Assembly (NCBI GenBank): GCA_003233255.1
Contig: QILH01000233.1
Location: 1 to 14,257, forward strand
DNA from: Gammaproteobacteria bacterium
GTDB lineage: Bacteria; Pseudomonadota; Gammaproteobacteria; UBA6429; Thiohalophilaceae
Length of the DNA: 14,257 nt
Direction: 5' to 3'
Below the pieces are notes generated by a model, which made no database searches, had not been told where the DNA came from, and saw nothing but the letters and a program-made list of their open reading frames with translations. Made by a program: the position numbers and the translations under genes. Below, piece by piece: positions 7,610 to 14,230 of the stretch (position 1 is the stretch's first letter; each line of letters begins with the position of its first letter).

Positions 7610-8224
7610 TTATGTCCCGGTTGGATTCTCAATCGCCGCAATGGCGGCGGCCGCAGCTTCATCCACATCGGCTTCACGACCTGATATAGTCAATCGACCG
7701 TAAGCACCCACCGCACGCACATCGACCAGGGTAATAGTGGCGGCTTTCTCCGCCTGATTTGCAGCATAAACAATATAACCAGCAGGTTCGGTTTCCAAAA
7801 TAAACATACTTTGTTCCGGTAGCATCATCGAACCACTACGGCCCTGCCGATTGATCACAACGGTATGATCAGGTGTCATACCGCGGATCACTTCCTGCCA
7901 TGCGATTTGGGGACGTTGCCGGTCAACTGCCTCCGCACCGATTTTGGCGAGCAATACCCGGCCCGCTTCCACTACATCACTTTGATCGCGGTGATGCACA
8001 ACCATCGAACCATACTCGCGTTCAACTATTTGTTGGGTTAAATGCACACGGGTGGCTTTAAGTGCGGTATCGGTAATCCGGTGAATCGCCATACCCGGAG
8101 ACACTTCGACCCATAAACATGCATCGCCTGGTACCGGTGGAAAACCTTGTGATACCGTCGCCATATATTCGGCTAACTGCGGTTGAAGTGAATCAATGTA
8201 GACATATGTTCTAAGTTTAATCAT
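7610..8224 (-). CDS. csoS1D: CsoS1D, tandem-BMC-domain carboxysome shell protein
   Basis: Forms pseudohexameric trimers in the alpha-carboxysome shell with a wide gated pore, thought to pass larger metabolites such as ribulose bisphosphate. The 204 residues match my recollection of Prochlorococcus CsoS1D closely: LRTYV.DSLQPQLA near the start, WVEVSPGMA (38-46), INRQGRSGSM (124-133) and FILETEPAGY (141-150). The first BMC domain is about 1-100 and the second about 105-200. The gating pair Glu-Arg is present as E68-R69. The roughly 50-residue N-terminal extension of the cyanobacterial protein is absent; a stop codon five codons upstream excludes a longer ATG form. No good ribosome binding site precedes ATG 8224. 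It is the first gene of the minus-strand block, divergent from cbbR. Confidence 0.95.
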   Translation of the reverse strand: MIKLRTYVYIDSLQPQLAEYMATVSQGFPPVPGDACLWVEVSPGMAIHRITDTALKATRVHLTQQIVEREYGSMVVHHRDQSDVVEAGRVLLAKIGAEAVDRQRPQIAWQEVIRGMTPDHTVVINRQGRSGSMMLPEQSMFILETEPAGYIVYAANQAEKAATITLVDVRAVGAYGRLTISGREADVDEAAAAAIAAIENPTGT

Positions 8225-8338
8225 AGCCAGGTGTACTTATTTCAACATAATCTACGGTTTAGAAGTCACTTGTTTGCTAGCAAAATAATACGGCCAGAGC
8301 ATAATGCGGTAAGGTGTTATTTCTCCTTACATAGCCGA

Positions 8339-8364
8339 TACGGAACTATTGCGATAATTCCGTA
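8339..8364. promoter_or_regulatory. 26-base imperfect palindrome upstream of csoS1D
   Basis: TACGGAA and TTCCGTA form the outer arms (8339-8345 and 8358-8364). After one mismatch TAT and ATA continue the symmetry around TGCG. It lies 115-140 bases upstream of the csoS1D ATG. The related sequence GGAATCGGTTCC occurs at 8605-8616. It could be an operator or a leader hairpin. Confidence 0.4.
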
Positions 8365-8412
8365 GAGCTTAGGGCAAAAATATACTTTGATACTAGTTAA
8401 TATTATGATGAG

Positions 8413-8438
8413 TAAACATAGATTATTGTCTATGCTTA
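8413..8438. promoter_or_regulatory. Extended dyad between csoS1D and cbbR, candidate CbbR site
   Basis: TAA-x-CATAGA, six bases, then TCTATG-x-TTA: nine of ten base pairs are symmetric. The core ATAGA-N6-TCTAT (8418-8433) is the same as in the dyad at 4313-4328 upstream of cbbL. It is about 190 bases upstream of the csoS1D start and about 480 upstream of cbbR, so it fits control of the csoS1D side better. CbbR as ligand is inferred from the divergent arrangement. Confidence 0.5.
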
Positions 8439-8534
8439 TCGACTGCGAACTTCAAGCGCTAAAATATACAATCACTACAATTGATAACGACGCAGGGTTA
8501 ACTTTTAAATCTGCAATATAGTGGCGACCCAATG

Positions 8535-8605
8535 CTAATCAACGTAAGTGCATTTACTTCAGAACGGCTCATTCGGGTTTGAGAAACTTTATTTAAGTTG
8601 ATTAG
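8535..8605. other. Long-range 9-bp inverted repeat enclosing small hairpins
   Basis: CTAATCAAC (8535-8543) is perfectly complementary to GTTGATTAG (8597-8605). Within the 53-base interior are GTAA-N6-TTAC and a CTCA/TGAG hairpin with loop TTCGGGTT. The folded shape resembles a small multi-arm RNA but has no tRNA signature on either strand. It may be a leader element, a pair of operator half-sites or chance. Confidence 0.3.
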
Positions 8606-8660
8606 GAATCGGTTCCGTAACATTACCTTTATATACCCTCAAACGAGCAGGGATAATTTC

Positions 8661-8741
8661 ATGCAAAAATTATCGACATCTCCATATATTTTCTCTATAT
8701 TGATCATTCTTAAGTCATTTTCATTTTTTCGTCTTTATTAA
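8661..8741 (+). CDS. Possible 26-residue hydrophobic small protein
   Basis: ATG at 8661 with AGGG eight bases upstream opens a 26-codon frame ending in TAA. The peptide is mostly hydrophobic from residue 8 (SPYIFSILIILK), enough for one short membrane segment. There is no homology I recognise. AT-rich intergenic DNA gives such frames by chance, so this is speculative. Confidence 0.15.
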   Translation: MQKLSTSPYIFSILIILKSFSFFRLY

Positions 8742-8816
8742 ACGATCGGATCGTGACTCAAGTTTTTGTTCCATTACCTTAATCGCAGTTCAGATTATAT
8801 ATGTTTATTGTAATAA

Positions 8817-8846
8817 TAAGTTCCAAATGCACCATACTGGAACTTA
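8817..8846. promoter_or_regulatory. 9-bp inverted repeat upstream of cbbR
   Basis: TAAGTTCCA (8817-8825) and TGGAACTTA (8838-8846) are perfect reverse complements around a 12-base spacer, ending 71 bases before the cbbR ATG. The place fits an autoregulatory operator or a 5' leader hairpin. The sequence does not match the ATAnA dyads, so another protein or an RNA role is possible. Confidence 0.4.
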
Positions 8847-8917
8847 ACTGATGTGGGTGTTAGAAACATATACCCGGATTGCTGTGAGTAAAAAGGGCAA
8901 TGTAAGAGGATGCAGAT

Positions 8918-10006
8918 ATGGCTATAACAACAGATCATACTTATACACCACGCGGTGCAGTCCCGGATTATTTAATTCGCCATATAACACTGCGTCAATT
9001 ACAGGTCTTTGAAACCATCATGCGACTGGGTAGTTTTACACGTGCAGCAGAAGAATTATTTTTGACGCAACCCACGGTTTCAATGCAAATCAAGAAATTA
9101 TCGGATGTTGTCGGTTTACCTCTTTTTGAACATGTAGGTCGTAATGTAAAACCTACTGAAGCAGGTAATGAATTATACAAAGCCTGCCGAGGCGTATTCG
9201 AAACCTTATCGAACCTTGAAATGAAAATTTCTGATTTAAAAGGCATGAAAAAAGGTCGTTTACGCCTGGGGGCCATTACCACCGCAAAATATTTTGCCCC
9301 AGAAGTGCTTGGTGAGTTCAGTGCTATGTACCCCGGTATTGATGTGGCACTTAAAGTCACAAACCGACAAAGCATTATTGAACGAATGCGAAATAATGAA
9401 GATGACTTATATGTCATGGGCCAGGCACCATCGAATGAACTTGAAGTTGAAGCCTTCCCCATCGCGCCAAACCCCCTGGTTGTTATGGCACCACGAAATC
9501 ATCATTTAGTTGGCCAAAAAAACATTCCGCTGGAAAAAATTGTCGAAGAGCGCTTTATTCTCCGTGAGCCCGGTTCTGGCATTCGCGATGCAACTTTGCG
9601 TGCTTTTAGCGCGATGGATCTAAGACCAAATATTCGGATGGAATTAGGCAGTAACGAGGCTATTAAACATGCCATTGTCGGAGGCCTCGGCATCTCGGTT
9701 CTGTCGCTGCATACATTAACTTTAGAAGGAACCAGTGGGCCTGTGGCCGTACTGGATGTACAGGGTTTCCCCATTTTACGTCAATGGTATCTGGTTTTTC
9801 CAAAGGGCAAAGAGTTATCGTTGGTAGCGGATGCCTTTAAGGAATTTTCAATGGATCTGGAACCGCGTATGCACGAACGTATGATAAGCATCTGGCCACG
9901 TTTTGCAGAATTTTCCGAAAGTAAACCTAAAAGCAAAAACAAATCAAAAAGTAAAACTAAAAAAAAATCTAAGAGTAAAAAGTCGAAGTCTAAAAAGAAG
10001 ACATAA
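8918..10006 (+). CDS. cbbR: CbbR, LysR-type regulator of CO2 fixation genes, with Lys/Ser-rich tail
   Basis: A 362-residue LysR-family transcription factor; CbbR activates Calvin cycle and carboxysome genes in response to metabolites. The winged helix-turn-helix is about residues 24-83, with SFTRAAEELFLTQPTVSMQI as the helix-turn-helix core. The co-inducer-binding domain is about 112-320, with FILREPGSGIRD (213-224) typical of CbbR. ATG 8918 has AGAGGA seven bases upstream. It is divergent from the csoS1D-to-csoS2 block, the normal place for cbbR. Usual CbbR length is about 310-320; here residues 335-362 form a low-complexity tail with 16 lysines and 8 serines, encoded by an A-rich stretch. 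The tail is unusual and may add nonspecific DNA affinity. Confidence 0.93.
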   Translation: MAITTDHTYTPRGAVPDYLIRHITLRQLQVFETIMRLGSFTRAAEELFLTQPTVSMQIKKLSDVVGLPLFEHVGRNVKPTEAGNELYKACRGVFETLSNLEMKISDLKGMKKGRLRLGAITTAKYFAPEVLGEFSAMYPGIDVALKVTNRQSIIERMRNNEDDLYVMGQAPSNELEVEAFPIAPNPLVVMAPRNHHLVGQKNIPLEKIVEERFILREPGSGIRDATLRAFSAMDLRPNIRMELGSNEAIKHAIVGGLGISVLSLHTLTLEGTSGPVAVLDVQGFPILRQWYLVFPKGKELSLVADAFKEFSMDLEPRMHERMISIWPRFAEFSESKPKSKNKSKSKTKKKSKSKKSKSKKKT

Positions 10007-10009
10007 GCT

Positions 10010-10095
10010 AAATACCGCTATTTACCATGTCTGTGGGCAGATCGACGATTGTTTAAAGGAAAATAAATTTTCATCTAATCTTAACTCCGTCGATC
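10010..10095. terminator. Weak inverted repeats between convergent cbbR and uvrD
   Basis: Just after cbbR is AAATA-CCGC-TATTT (10010-10023). GATCGACG (10040-10047) pairs with CGTCGATC (10088-10095) across 40 bases. Neither is followed by a clear T-run. They are the only candidates for termination between the two convergent genes. Confidence 0.25.
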
Positions 10096-10138
10096 ATGCA
10101 GATCTTATATGGGATACTTTATCACGCTCTTAAATTCT

Positions 10139-12298
10139 TTAGCAAAATTGCAAATTGGCATATTCCATCACCAACCATTTGCTGCCGGCCATCTCAAAAT
10201 TAACCTGTACCCTTGCATGTCGCCCCTGGCCTTCGTAGTTTAACACGATGCCTTCTCCAAACTTGGCGTGCATTACTCGTTGACCGAGTTTTACCGGAGC
10301 TTCTTTGTCTTCGACTGCGGCCATCGTAGAGAGGGTGGCGACGCTGCTGCCGAGGCGGATTTCTTCTAAAAATTCGGTGGGTATCTCGGAGATAAACCGT
10401 GAGGCGCGGGCTATTTTTTCTTCGCCGTATAACCGGCGTTTCTCAGCATAACTGATCACCAGTTTTTGCATGGCGCGGGTCATGCCGACGTAACACAGGC
10501 GGCGTTCTTCTTCGAGCTTGCTGGCATCTTCGCTTGAGAGTCGATGCGGAAACATGCCCTCTTCCAGACCGCATAAAAAAACCTGTTTAAATTCAAGCCC
10601 TTTAGCTGAATGCAGGGTCATCAGCTGCACACAGTCATCCCATTCATCGCCTTGACGTTCACCGGCTTCGAGGCTGGCGTGGGATAAAAACGCGGTTAAC
10701 ACATCTGAGGTTTCGATCTCTTCTTCTAATGCATCTTCGTCAAAGTTTTTACCGGCGTTGATCAGTTCGTCCAGATTTTCCAGACGGGTTCGCCCTCGCT
10801 CGCCTTTTTCTTTTTTATAGTGATCGATCAAACCGCTTTCATGGATCACGTGTTCGATCTGTTCGTGCAGGGTCAAATTTTCAATGGCGGATTTTATTTC
10901 TTCGATGCGTTTCACGAAAAATTGCAAAGCATTTAGCGCACGCGAGGCCAATTCTTTATGTTCAATTAAATGGTAGGCCGCCTGCCACATCGAGCTGCCA
11001 CTGTTGCGGGCGGTGTCGCGGATGATCTCGACGGTACGACTGCCAATGCCGCGGGTGGGCACGTTGACGATGCGTTCAAACGAGGCGTCGTCTTCACGAT
11101 TATTGGTTAAGCGTAAATATGCCAGTGCGTCCTTGATCTCCTGCCGTTCAAAAAAGCGCAGGCCGCCGTAAACTCGATAGGGGATACCATAATTAATTAA
11201 ACGTTCTTCCAGCACTCGCGATTGTGCGTTGGAACGATAAAGCAGGGCGTTTTCACTGCGCAGGCCGCCCTTATCGATCCAGTCTTTGACCTTATCAATA
11301 ATAAACTGCGCTTCGTCCTGTTCGTTAAACGCGGCGTAGAGTTGAATCAGTTCACCGTCGCCGTCGTCGGTCCAGAGTTCTTTGCCCATGCGTTCCGAGT
11401 TATGATCGATCAGGGCATTGGCGGCGTTTAAAATATTGCCGGTTGATCGGTAATTTTGTTCCAGTCGAAAGGTCTCGGTGCCGGTGTAATCTTTTGAAAA
11501 TTGATGGATGTTCTCCACCCGCGCGCCGCGCCAGCCATAAATGGATTGATCGTCGTCCCCCACCGCAAACATGCCGGTGTTGTCGCCCGCCAGTAATTTT
11601 AACCAGGCGTACTGAATGGTATTGGTGTCCTGAAACTCATCAACCAGAATAAATTTAAAGCGCTGCTGATAGTGGGTTAATAATTCCGGGTTGCGTAACC
11701 AGAGTTGATGAGAGCGCAATAATAATTCGGCAAAATCCACCGCGCCGACACGCTGGCAATAACGCTCGTACTCGGCGTAGATCTCGATCATGCCGCGTTT
11801 ATGCGGATCGTTATGGTGTTCGAGATTATCCGGGCGCAGGCCTTCGTCTTTACGGGCGTTGATATACCACTGTGATTCTTTCGCTGGCCATTGCCCTTCG
11901 TCCAGACCCATTTCTTTGATCAAACGGCGAATGGCGCGAAATTGATCTTCGCTGTCCAGGACCTGAAAATGTTGCAGTAAATCGGCCTCTTTCCAGTGCG
12001 CGCGCAATAAACGATGGGCCAGGCCATGAAAGGTGCCCACCCACATACCGCCGGACGGCGTGCCGCGTAACTGCTCAATGCGGGCTCGCATCTGGCCTGC
12101 GGCCTTGTTGGTAAAGGTTACCGCGAGGATTCCGTAGGGAGAAACATTCTCCGAGGCGAGTAACCAGGCGATGCGGTGCACCAGCACACGGGTCTTACCA
12201 CTGCCCGCGCCGGCCAATACCAGCACATTTGCCGCCTCGGCACACACGGCCTGACGCTGAGCATTGTTTAACGGGTCGAGAATCTTTGATACATCCAT
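10139..12298 (-). CDS. uvrD: DNA helicase II, UvrD
   Basis: Superfamily 1A 3'-5' helicase acting in nucleotide excision and mismatch repair. At 719 residues it is essentially the length of the Escherichia coli protein. Motifs in order: Walker A GAGSGKT (30-36), TFTNKAA (61-67), Walker B DEFQDTN (220-226), GDDDQSIYGWRGA (247-259), QNYRST (281-286), and late in the protein TLHSAKGLEF and CYVGMTRA. The C-terminal stretch with AKFGEGIV and a Tudor-like end is typical of UvrD rather than Rep. The start MDVS matches the family; there is only GGGTGG directly before the ATG and a TAGAAT box 7 bases upstream on the minus strand, so the leader may be very short. No link to the carboxysome genes. Confidence 0.97.
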   Translation of the reverse strand: MDVSKILDPLNNAQRQAVCAEAANVLVLAGAGSGKTRVLVHRIAWLLASENVSPYGILAVTFTNKAAGQMRARIEQLRGTPSGGMWVGTFHGLAHRLLRAHWKEADLLQHFQVLDSEDQFRAIRRLIKEMGLDEGQWPAKESQWYINARKDEGLRPDNLEHHNDPHKRGMIEIYAEYERYCQRVGAVDFAELLLRSHQLWLRNPELLTHYQQRFKFILVDEFQDTNTIQYAWLKLLAGDNTGMFAVGDDDQSIYGWRGARVENIHQFSKDYTGTETFRLEQNYRSTGNILNAANALIDHNSERMGKELWTDDGDGELIQLYAAFNEQDEAQFIIDKVKDWIDKGGLRSENALLYRSNAQSRVLEERLINYGIPYRVYGGLRFFERQEIKDALAYLRLTNNREDDASFERIVNVPTRGIGSRTVEIIRDTARNSGSSMWQAAYHLIEHKELASRALNALQFFVKRIEEIKSAIENLTLHEQIEHVIHESGLIDHYKKEKGERGRTRLENLDELINAGKNFDEDALEEEIETSDVLTAFLSHASLEAGERQGDEWDDCVQLMTLHSAKGLEFKQVFLCGLEEGMFPHRLSSEDASKLEEERRLCYVGMTRAMQKLVISYAEKRRLYGEEKIARASRFISEIPTEFLEEIRLGSSVATLSTMAAVEDKEAPVKLGQRVMHAKFGEGIVLNYEGQGRHARVQVNFEMAGSKWLVMEYANLQFC

Positions 12299-12360
12299 CC
12301 ACCCATTCTACCGTATACTGAGCGCCGGATGAACATACTTATATATAGTAGGAGACACGG

Positions 12361-12855
12361 GTGCGATTACTGATCTATTTTACACTTTTGATTTGTACGG
12401 CAATTGTTTCGGCCGAGCCAGCTCAGAAAAGCGCCGAACTTGACCAGGCGCGCGAACACATCAATGCGATGGAATACACCCAGGCCGCCGAATCCATCAA
12501 TTTGCATTTAACCAAACACGCCAATGATATCAGGGCCCTGCACCTGCTAGCCAAAACCTACGCCTGGGACAATAACTATCAAATGTCCGAACAGACTTAT
12601 AGTAAATTATTAAAAATAGAGGCAAACAATCCTGAGTATCTATTTGGCAAAGGCAATGCACTGGTCTGGTTACAAAAAAGTGAACAGGCCATTCCGTTGC
12701 TTGAACAGGCCTGGAATGTAAAAAAGAATAACGCGAACTATTTAAAGATCTTGATCCTGACCTTAAATCAAACGGCAGCCGATAAGAATATTAAACACGC
12801 GAGTGAATTAAGTGCGCTGGGACAAAAACAATTTCCGAATCAGTTGTGGGATTAA
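12361..12855 (+). CDS. Secreted or periplasmic tetratricopeptide repeat protein
   Basis: A 164-residue protein starting at GTG, with AGGAG six bases upstream. Residues 1-18 form a signal peptide with a hydrophobic core (LLIYFTLLICTAIV) and a probable cleavage after VSA. The mature part contains helical repeats typical of TPRs, roughly residues 26-58, 59-92 and 93-126, with Ala/Leu/Tyr spacing such as ALHLLAKTYAWDNNY. It likely mediates protein contacts in the periplasm; partner unknown. It is divergent from uvrD with a 62-base gap and convergent with doxX. Confidence 0.8.
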   Translation: MRLLIYFTLLICTAIVSAEPAQKSAELDQAREHINAMEYTQAAESINLHLTKHANDIRALHLLAKTYAWDNNYQMSEQTYSKLLKIEANNPEYLFGKGNALVWLQKSEQAIPLLEQAWNVKKNNANYLKILILTLNQTAADKNIKHASELSALGQKQFPNQLWD

Positions 12856-12897
12856 ATTACGACTTGCCACAAATCATTCCCAAACCAACTCTCTCTA

Positions 12898-12996
12898 TCA
12901 TTCCCTCGGATACCCTCTATTGATTTCTTTGAGGGGCACGATGGGAGGGAATCCATATATATTAGAATCTGGATTCCCTTCGCCAAGGGCATGACA
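12898..12996. repeat. REP-like palindromic intergenic repeat
   Basis: Three nested or adjacent inverted repeats: ATTCCCTC (12899-12906) with GAGGGAAT; AGGGAATCCA (12946-12955) with TGGATTCCCT (12970-12979); and CCCTT-CGCC-AAGGG (12976-12989), then CATGACA. The words GGATTCCC, TTCGCC and CATGACA resemble widespread palindromic repeats of the GGATTCCCGC/GAATGACA type in proteobacterial intergenic DNA. It fills the gap between the convergent TPR and doxX genes and may also stop transcription. Confidence 0.6.
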
Positions 12997-13002
12997 AAAA
13001 AC

Positions 13003-13419
13003 TTACGCAGTGACCGCACCCTTATTCAAAAACGGCAAAGACACCGCAAACTTACCCGAACCCAACAAGGCAACCACCACGGTAATCACCGTCAGAAACG
13101 CCGGATACTCCCAACCGCCGTTCGCATTAGTAAATAGCCAACCATTACCAATGTGCACAAAAAGCGAACCCAGCAAAATCGGAATAAACGCCAACGCCAC
13201 CGCGCGCGTATAAACACCGGCAATCAACAACACGCCGCCGCCTATTTCACTATAGGCAACGACATACGCCATCCAGCCGGGAAAACCCACCGACTCAAAA
13301 AACTGCACCGTGCCCGGCAGGGTAAAGACCAACACCTTCAATAGACCGTGGGCGATAAACATAATGCCGAGGCTACTACGAAGAATAAGCGTTGCGATAT
13401 CAAATTGTCTTGTGTTCAT
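13003..13419 (-). CDS. DoxX-family membrane protein
   Basis: A 138-residue inner-membrane protein of the DoxX/TQO small-subunit-like family, with four predicted transmembrane helices (about 8-32, 48-70, 73-92 and 105-128). The first helix carries LRSSLGIMFIAHGLLK and the second SEIGGGVLLIAG, both characteristic. ATG 13419 has AGGAG six bases upstream. Relatives are often controlled by MarR-type repressors and linked to quinone or electrophile stress; here marR is 58 bases upstream on the same strand. The exact activity is not known. Direct GTACTAATG repeats precede the gene. Confidence 0.88.
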   Translation of the reverse strand: MNTRQFDIATLILRSSLGIMFIAHGLLKVLVFTLPGTVQFFESVGFPGWMAYVVAYSEIGGGVLLIAGVYTRAVALAFIPILLGSLFVHIGNGWLFTNANGGWEYPAFLTVITVVVALLGSGKFAVSLPFLNKGAVTA

Positions 13420-13445
13420 GATGTTCTCCTGTTTTAGAATTAATA

Positions 13446-13464
13446 GTACTAATGCGTACTAATG
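13446..13464. promoter_or_regulatory. Direct repeat GTACTAATG x2 upstream of doxX, candidate MarR operator
   Basis: GTACTAATG occurs at 13446-13454 and again at 13456-13464, exactly one helical turn (10 bp) apart, 27-45 bases upstream of the doxX ATG. GTACTAA is also found before marR (13950-13956), where GTTCTAA and TTAGGAC follow. A shared box at both genes fits binding by the MarR protein. Confidence 0.5.
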
Positions 13465-13477
13465 GCTTAAAAAAATA

Positions 13478-13927
13478 CTAACTAAAGATTTCCTGAATTT
13501 TGCGCAAATGCACCAGCGCCGCTTGCTGACTGCCCGCATCCATTCGGTCAAAACGTTCCTTTATATAAGCAATATGCTGCGGGAACACCCGCTCAAACAT
13601 TTTAACGCCCTTCGCGGTGAGCACGACCCGGGTACAACGACGGTCATCCGACAGACTCACACGCTTAACCAGCCCCTTGTCCTCCATGCGATCAATCACC
13701 CCGGTCAGCGTGCCCTTGGTGATTAAGGTTAAATTGCCAATCTCCTTGAACGTCAGCCCATCGGTATTGCCCAGGGTAAACAGCACGTCCGCCTGTGACA
13801 CGGTCAGGTCGATATCCCGATAGCCATTAGCATCGTACGCCGCAAAGGCCTGATAGGCCCGAACCAGCGCCCGCATCAACGGCATAAAGTCCTGATTTGA
13901 ATCATTTTTTGCTTGTTTTGAGGTCAT
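13478..13927 (-). CDS. MarR-family transcriptional regulator
   Basis: A 149-residue winged helix-turn-helix regulator. The DNA-binding domain is about residues 40-108: recognition helix region TKGTLTGVIDRMEDKGLV (70-87) and wing SLSDDRRCTRVVLT (91-104), both standard for MarR. The only cysteine, C98, lies in the wing; a redox role is possible but not shown. It probably represses itself and doxX, given the boxes at both promoters. The ribosome binding site is poor (only GAAG). The ATG at 13927 is the only reasonable start. Confidence 0.92.
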   Translation of the reverse strand: MTSKQAKNDSNQDFMPLMRALVRAYQAFAAYDANGYRDIDLTVSQADVLFTLGNTDGLTFKEIGNLTLITKGTLTGVIDRMEDKGLVKRVSLSDDRRCTRVVLTAKGVKMFERVFPQHIAYIKERFDRMDAGSQQAALVHLRKIQEIFS

Positions 13928-13967
13928 ATTTACTGCTTCTGCTTTTTTGTACTAACACGGACAAGTA

Positions 13968-13985
13968 TAGTTCTAATTAGGACTA
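13968..13985. promoter_or_regulatory. Near-perfect 18-base palindrome upstream of marR, candidate autoregulatory operator
   Basis: TAGTTCTAATTAGGACTA is symmetric except for one pair and lies 41-58 bases upstream of the marR ATG. Its half-site resembles the GTACTAA boxes before doxX. Length and symmetry are typical of MarR operators. Confidence 0.5.
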
Positions 13986-14230
13986 TGTCAACCACAAATA
14001 TGCAAACCTGGCCTGACAAGGCATCTTCCTACACTATAATGCTAATAAGAGTAACTCGCTGGATTAATGTGGTTATAATTTGTTCTGCAGCCGTATTTGT
14101 CTCTTTATTGGGTATTATACTGCATGCCGTATATATCGACTTAAAGGGACAATTACCGCATGCGGTATATATCACTGTTGAACTAAACCGCTTCGCGGTA
14201 GCTTTTTCGCGCTTCCCACCCGCTCAATAA
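13985..14230 (+). CDS. Possible small membrane protein, uncertain
   Basis: An 81-residue frame divergent from marR. Residues 28-48 (VVIICSAAVFVSLLGIILHA) would make one membrane helix. Against it: the ATG is the last-overlapping base of a likely operator, the AGGA upstream is only three bases away, the second half consists of a direct repeat (HAVYI twice) and the 3' end runs through a terminator-like hairpin. No family recognised. It may be non-coding. Confidence 0.2.
   Translation: MSTTNMQTWPDKASSYTIMLIRVTRWINVVIICSAAVFVSLLGIILHAVYIDLKGQLPHAVYITVELNRFAVAFSRFPPAQ
14122..14173. repeat. Imperfect 16-base direct repeat with 36-base period
   Basis: GCATGCCGTATATATC (14122-14137) recurs as GCATGCGGTATATATC (14158-14173), 15 of 16 identical. 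The second copy is part of the perfect palindrome ACCGCATGCGGT (14155-14166). Only two copies are seen, so it is not a CRISPR array; it may be a regulatory pair or a small repeat element. Confidence 0.5.
14187..14205 (+). terminator. Candidate rho-independent terminator
   Basis: ACCGC-TTC-GCGGT (14187-14199) is a perfect 5-bp stem followed by AGC and five T residues. Short but GC-rich, with a T-run on the plus strand. It would end a plus-strand transcript starting upstream of 13985. Confidence 0.45.

Larger units (their letters stand above)
8225..8917. other. Large divergent intergenic region between csoS1D and cbbR
   Basis: A 693-base region without a clear gene. Going left to right it contains a GTAAGG/CCTTAC hairpin (8309-8330), a 26-base imperfect palindrome (8339-8364), the dyad shared with the cbbL promoter (8413-8438), a long-range 9-bp inverted repeat enclosing smaller hairpins (8535-8605), a possible 26-codon ORF (8661-8741), the palindrome ACGATC-G-GATCGT (8742-8754) and a 9-bp inverted repeat before cbbR (8817-8846). 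It must hold the csoS1D and cbbR promoters; I could not place them with confidence. Confidence 0.75.

Noticed and set aside
8535..8605. tRNA-like or tRNA gene because of length and arms
   Set aside because: No TTCGANNC T-loop, no D-loop bases, and wrong stem lengths on both strands.
9903..10133. Plus-strand frame overlapping the end of cbbR
   Set aside because: A frame shadow of the lysine-rich tail; no independent support.
11443..12044. Short frames on both strands within uvrD
   Set aside because: All lie inside a complete helicase gene with intact motifs.
14122..14173. CRISPR-like repeat spacing
   Set aside because: Only two copies, a short unit and no further copies toward the window end.
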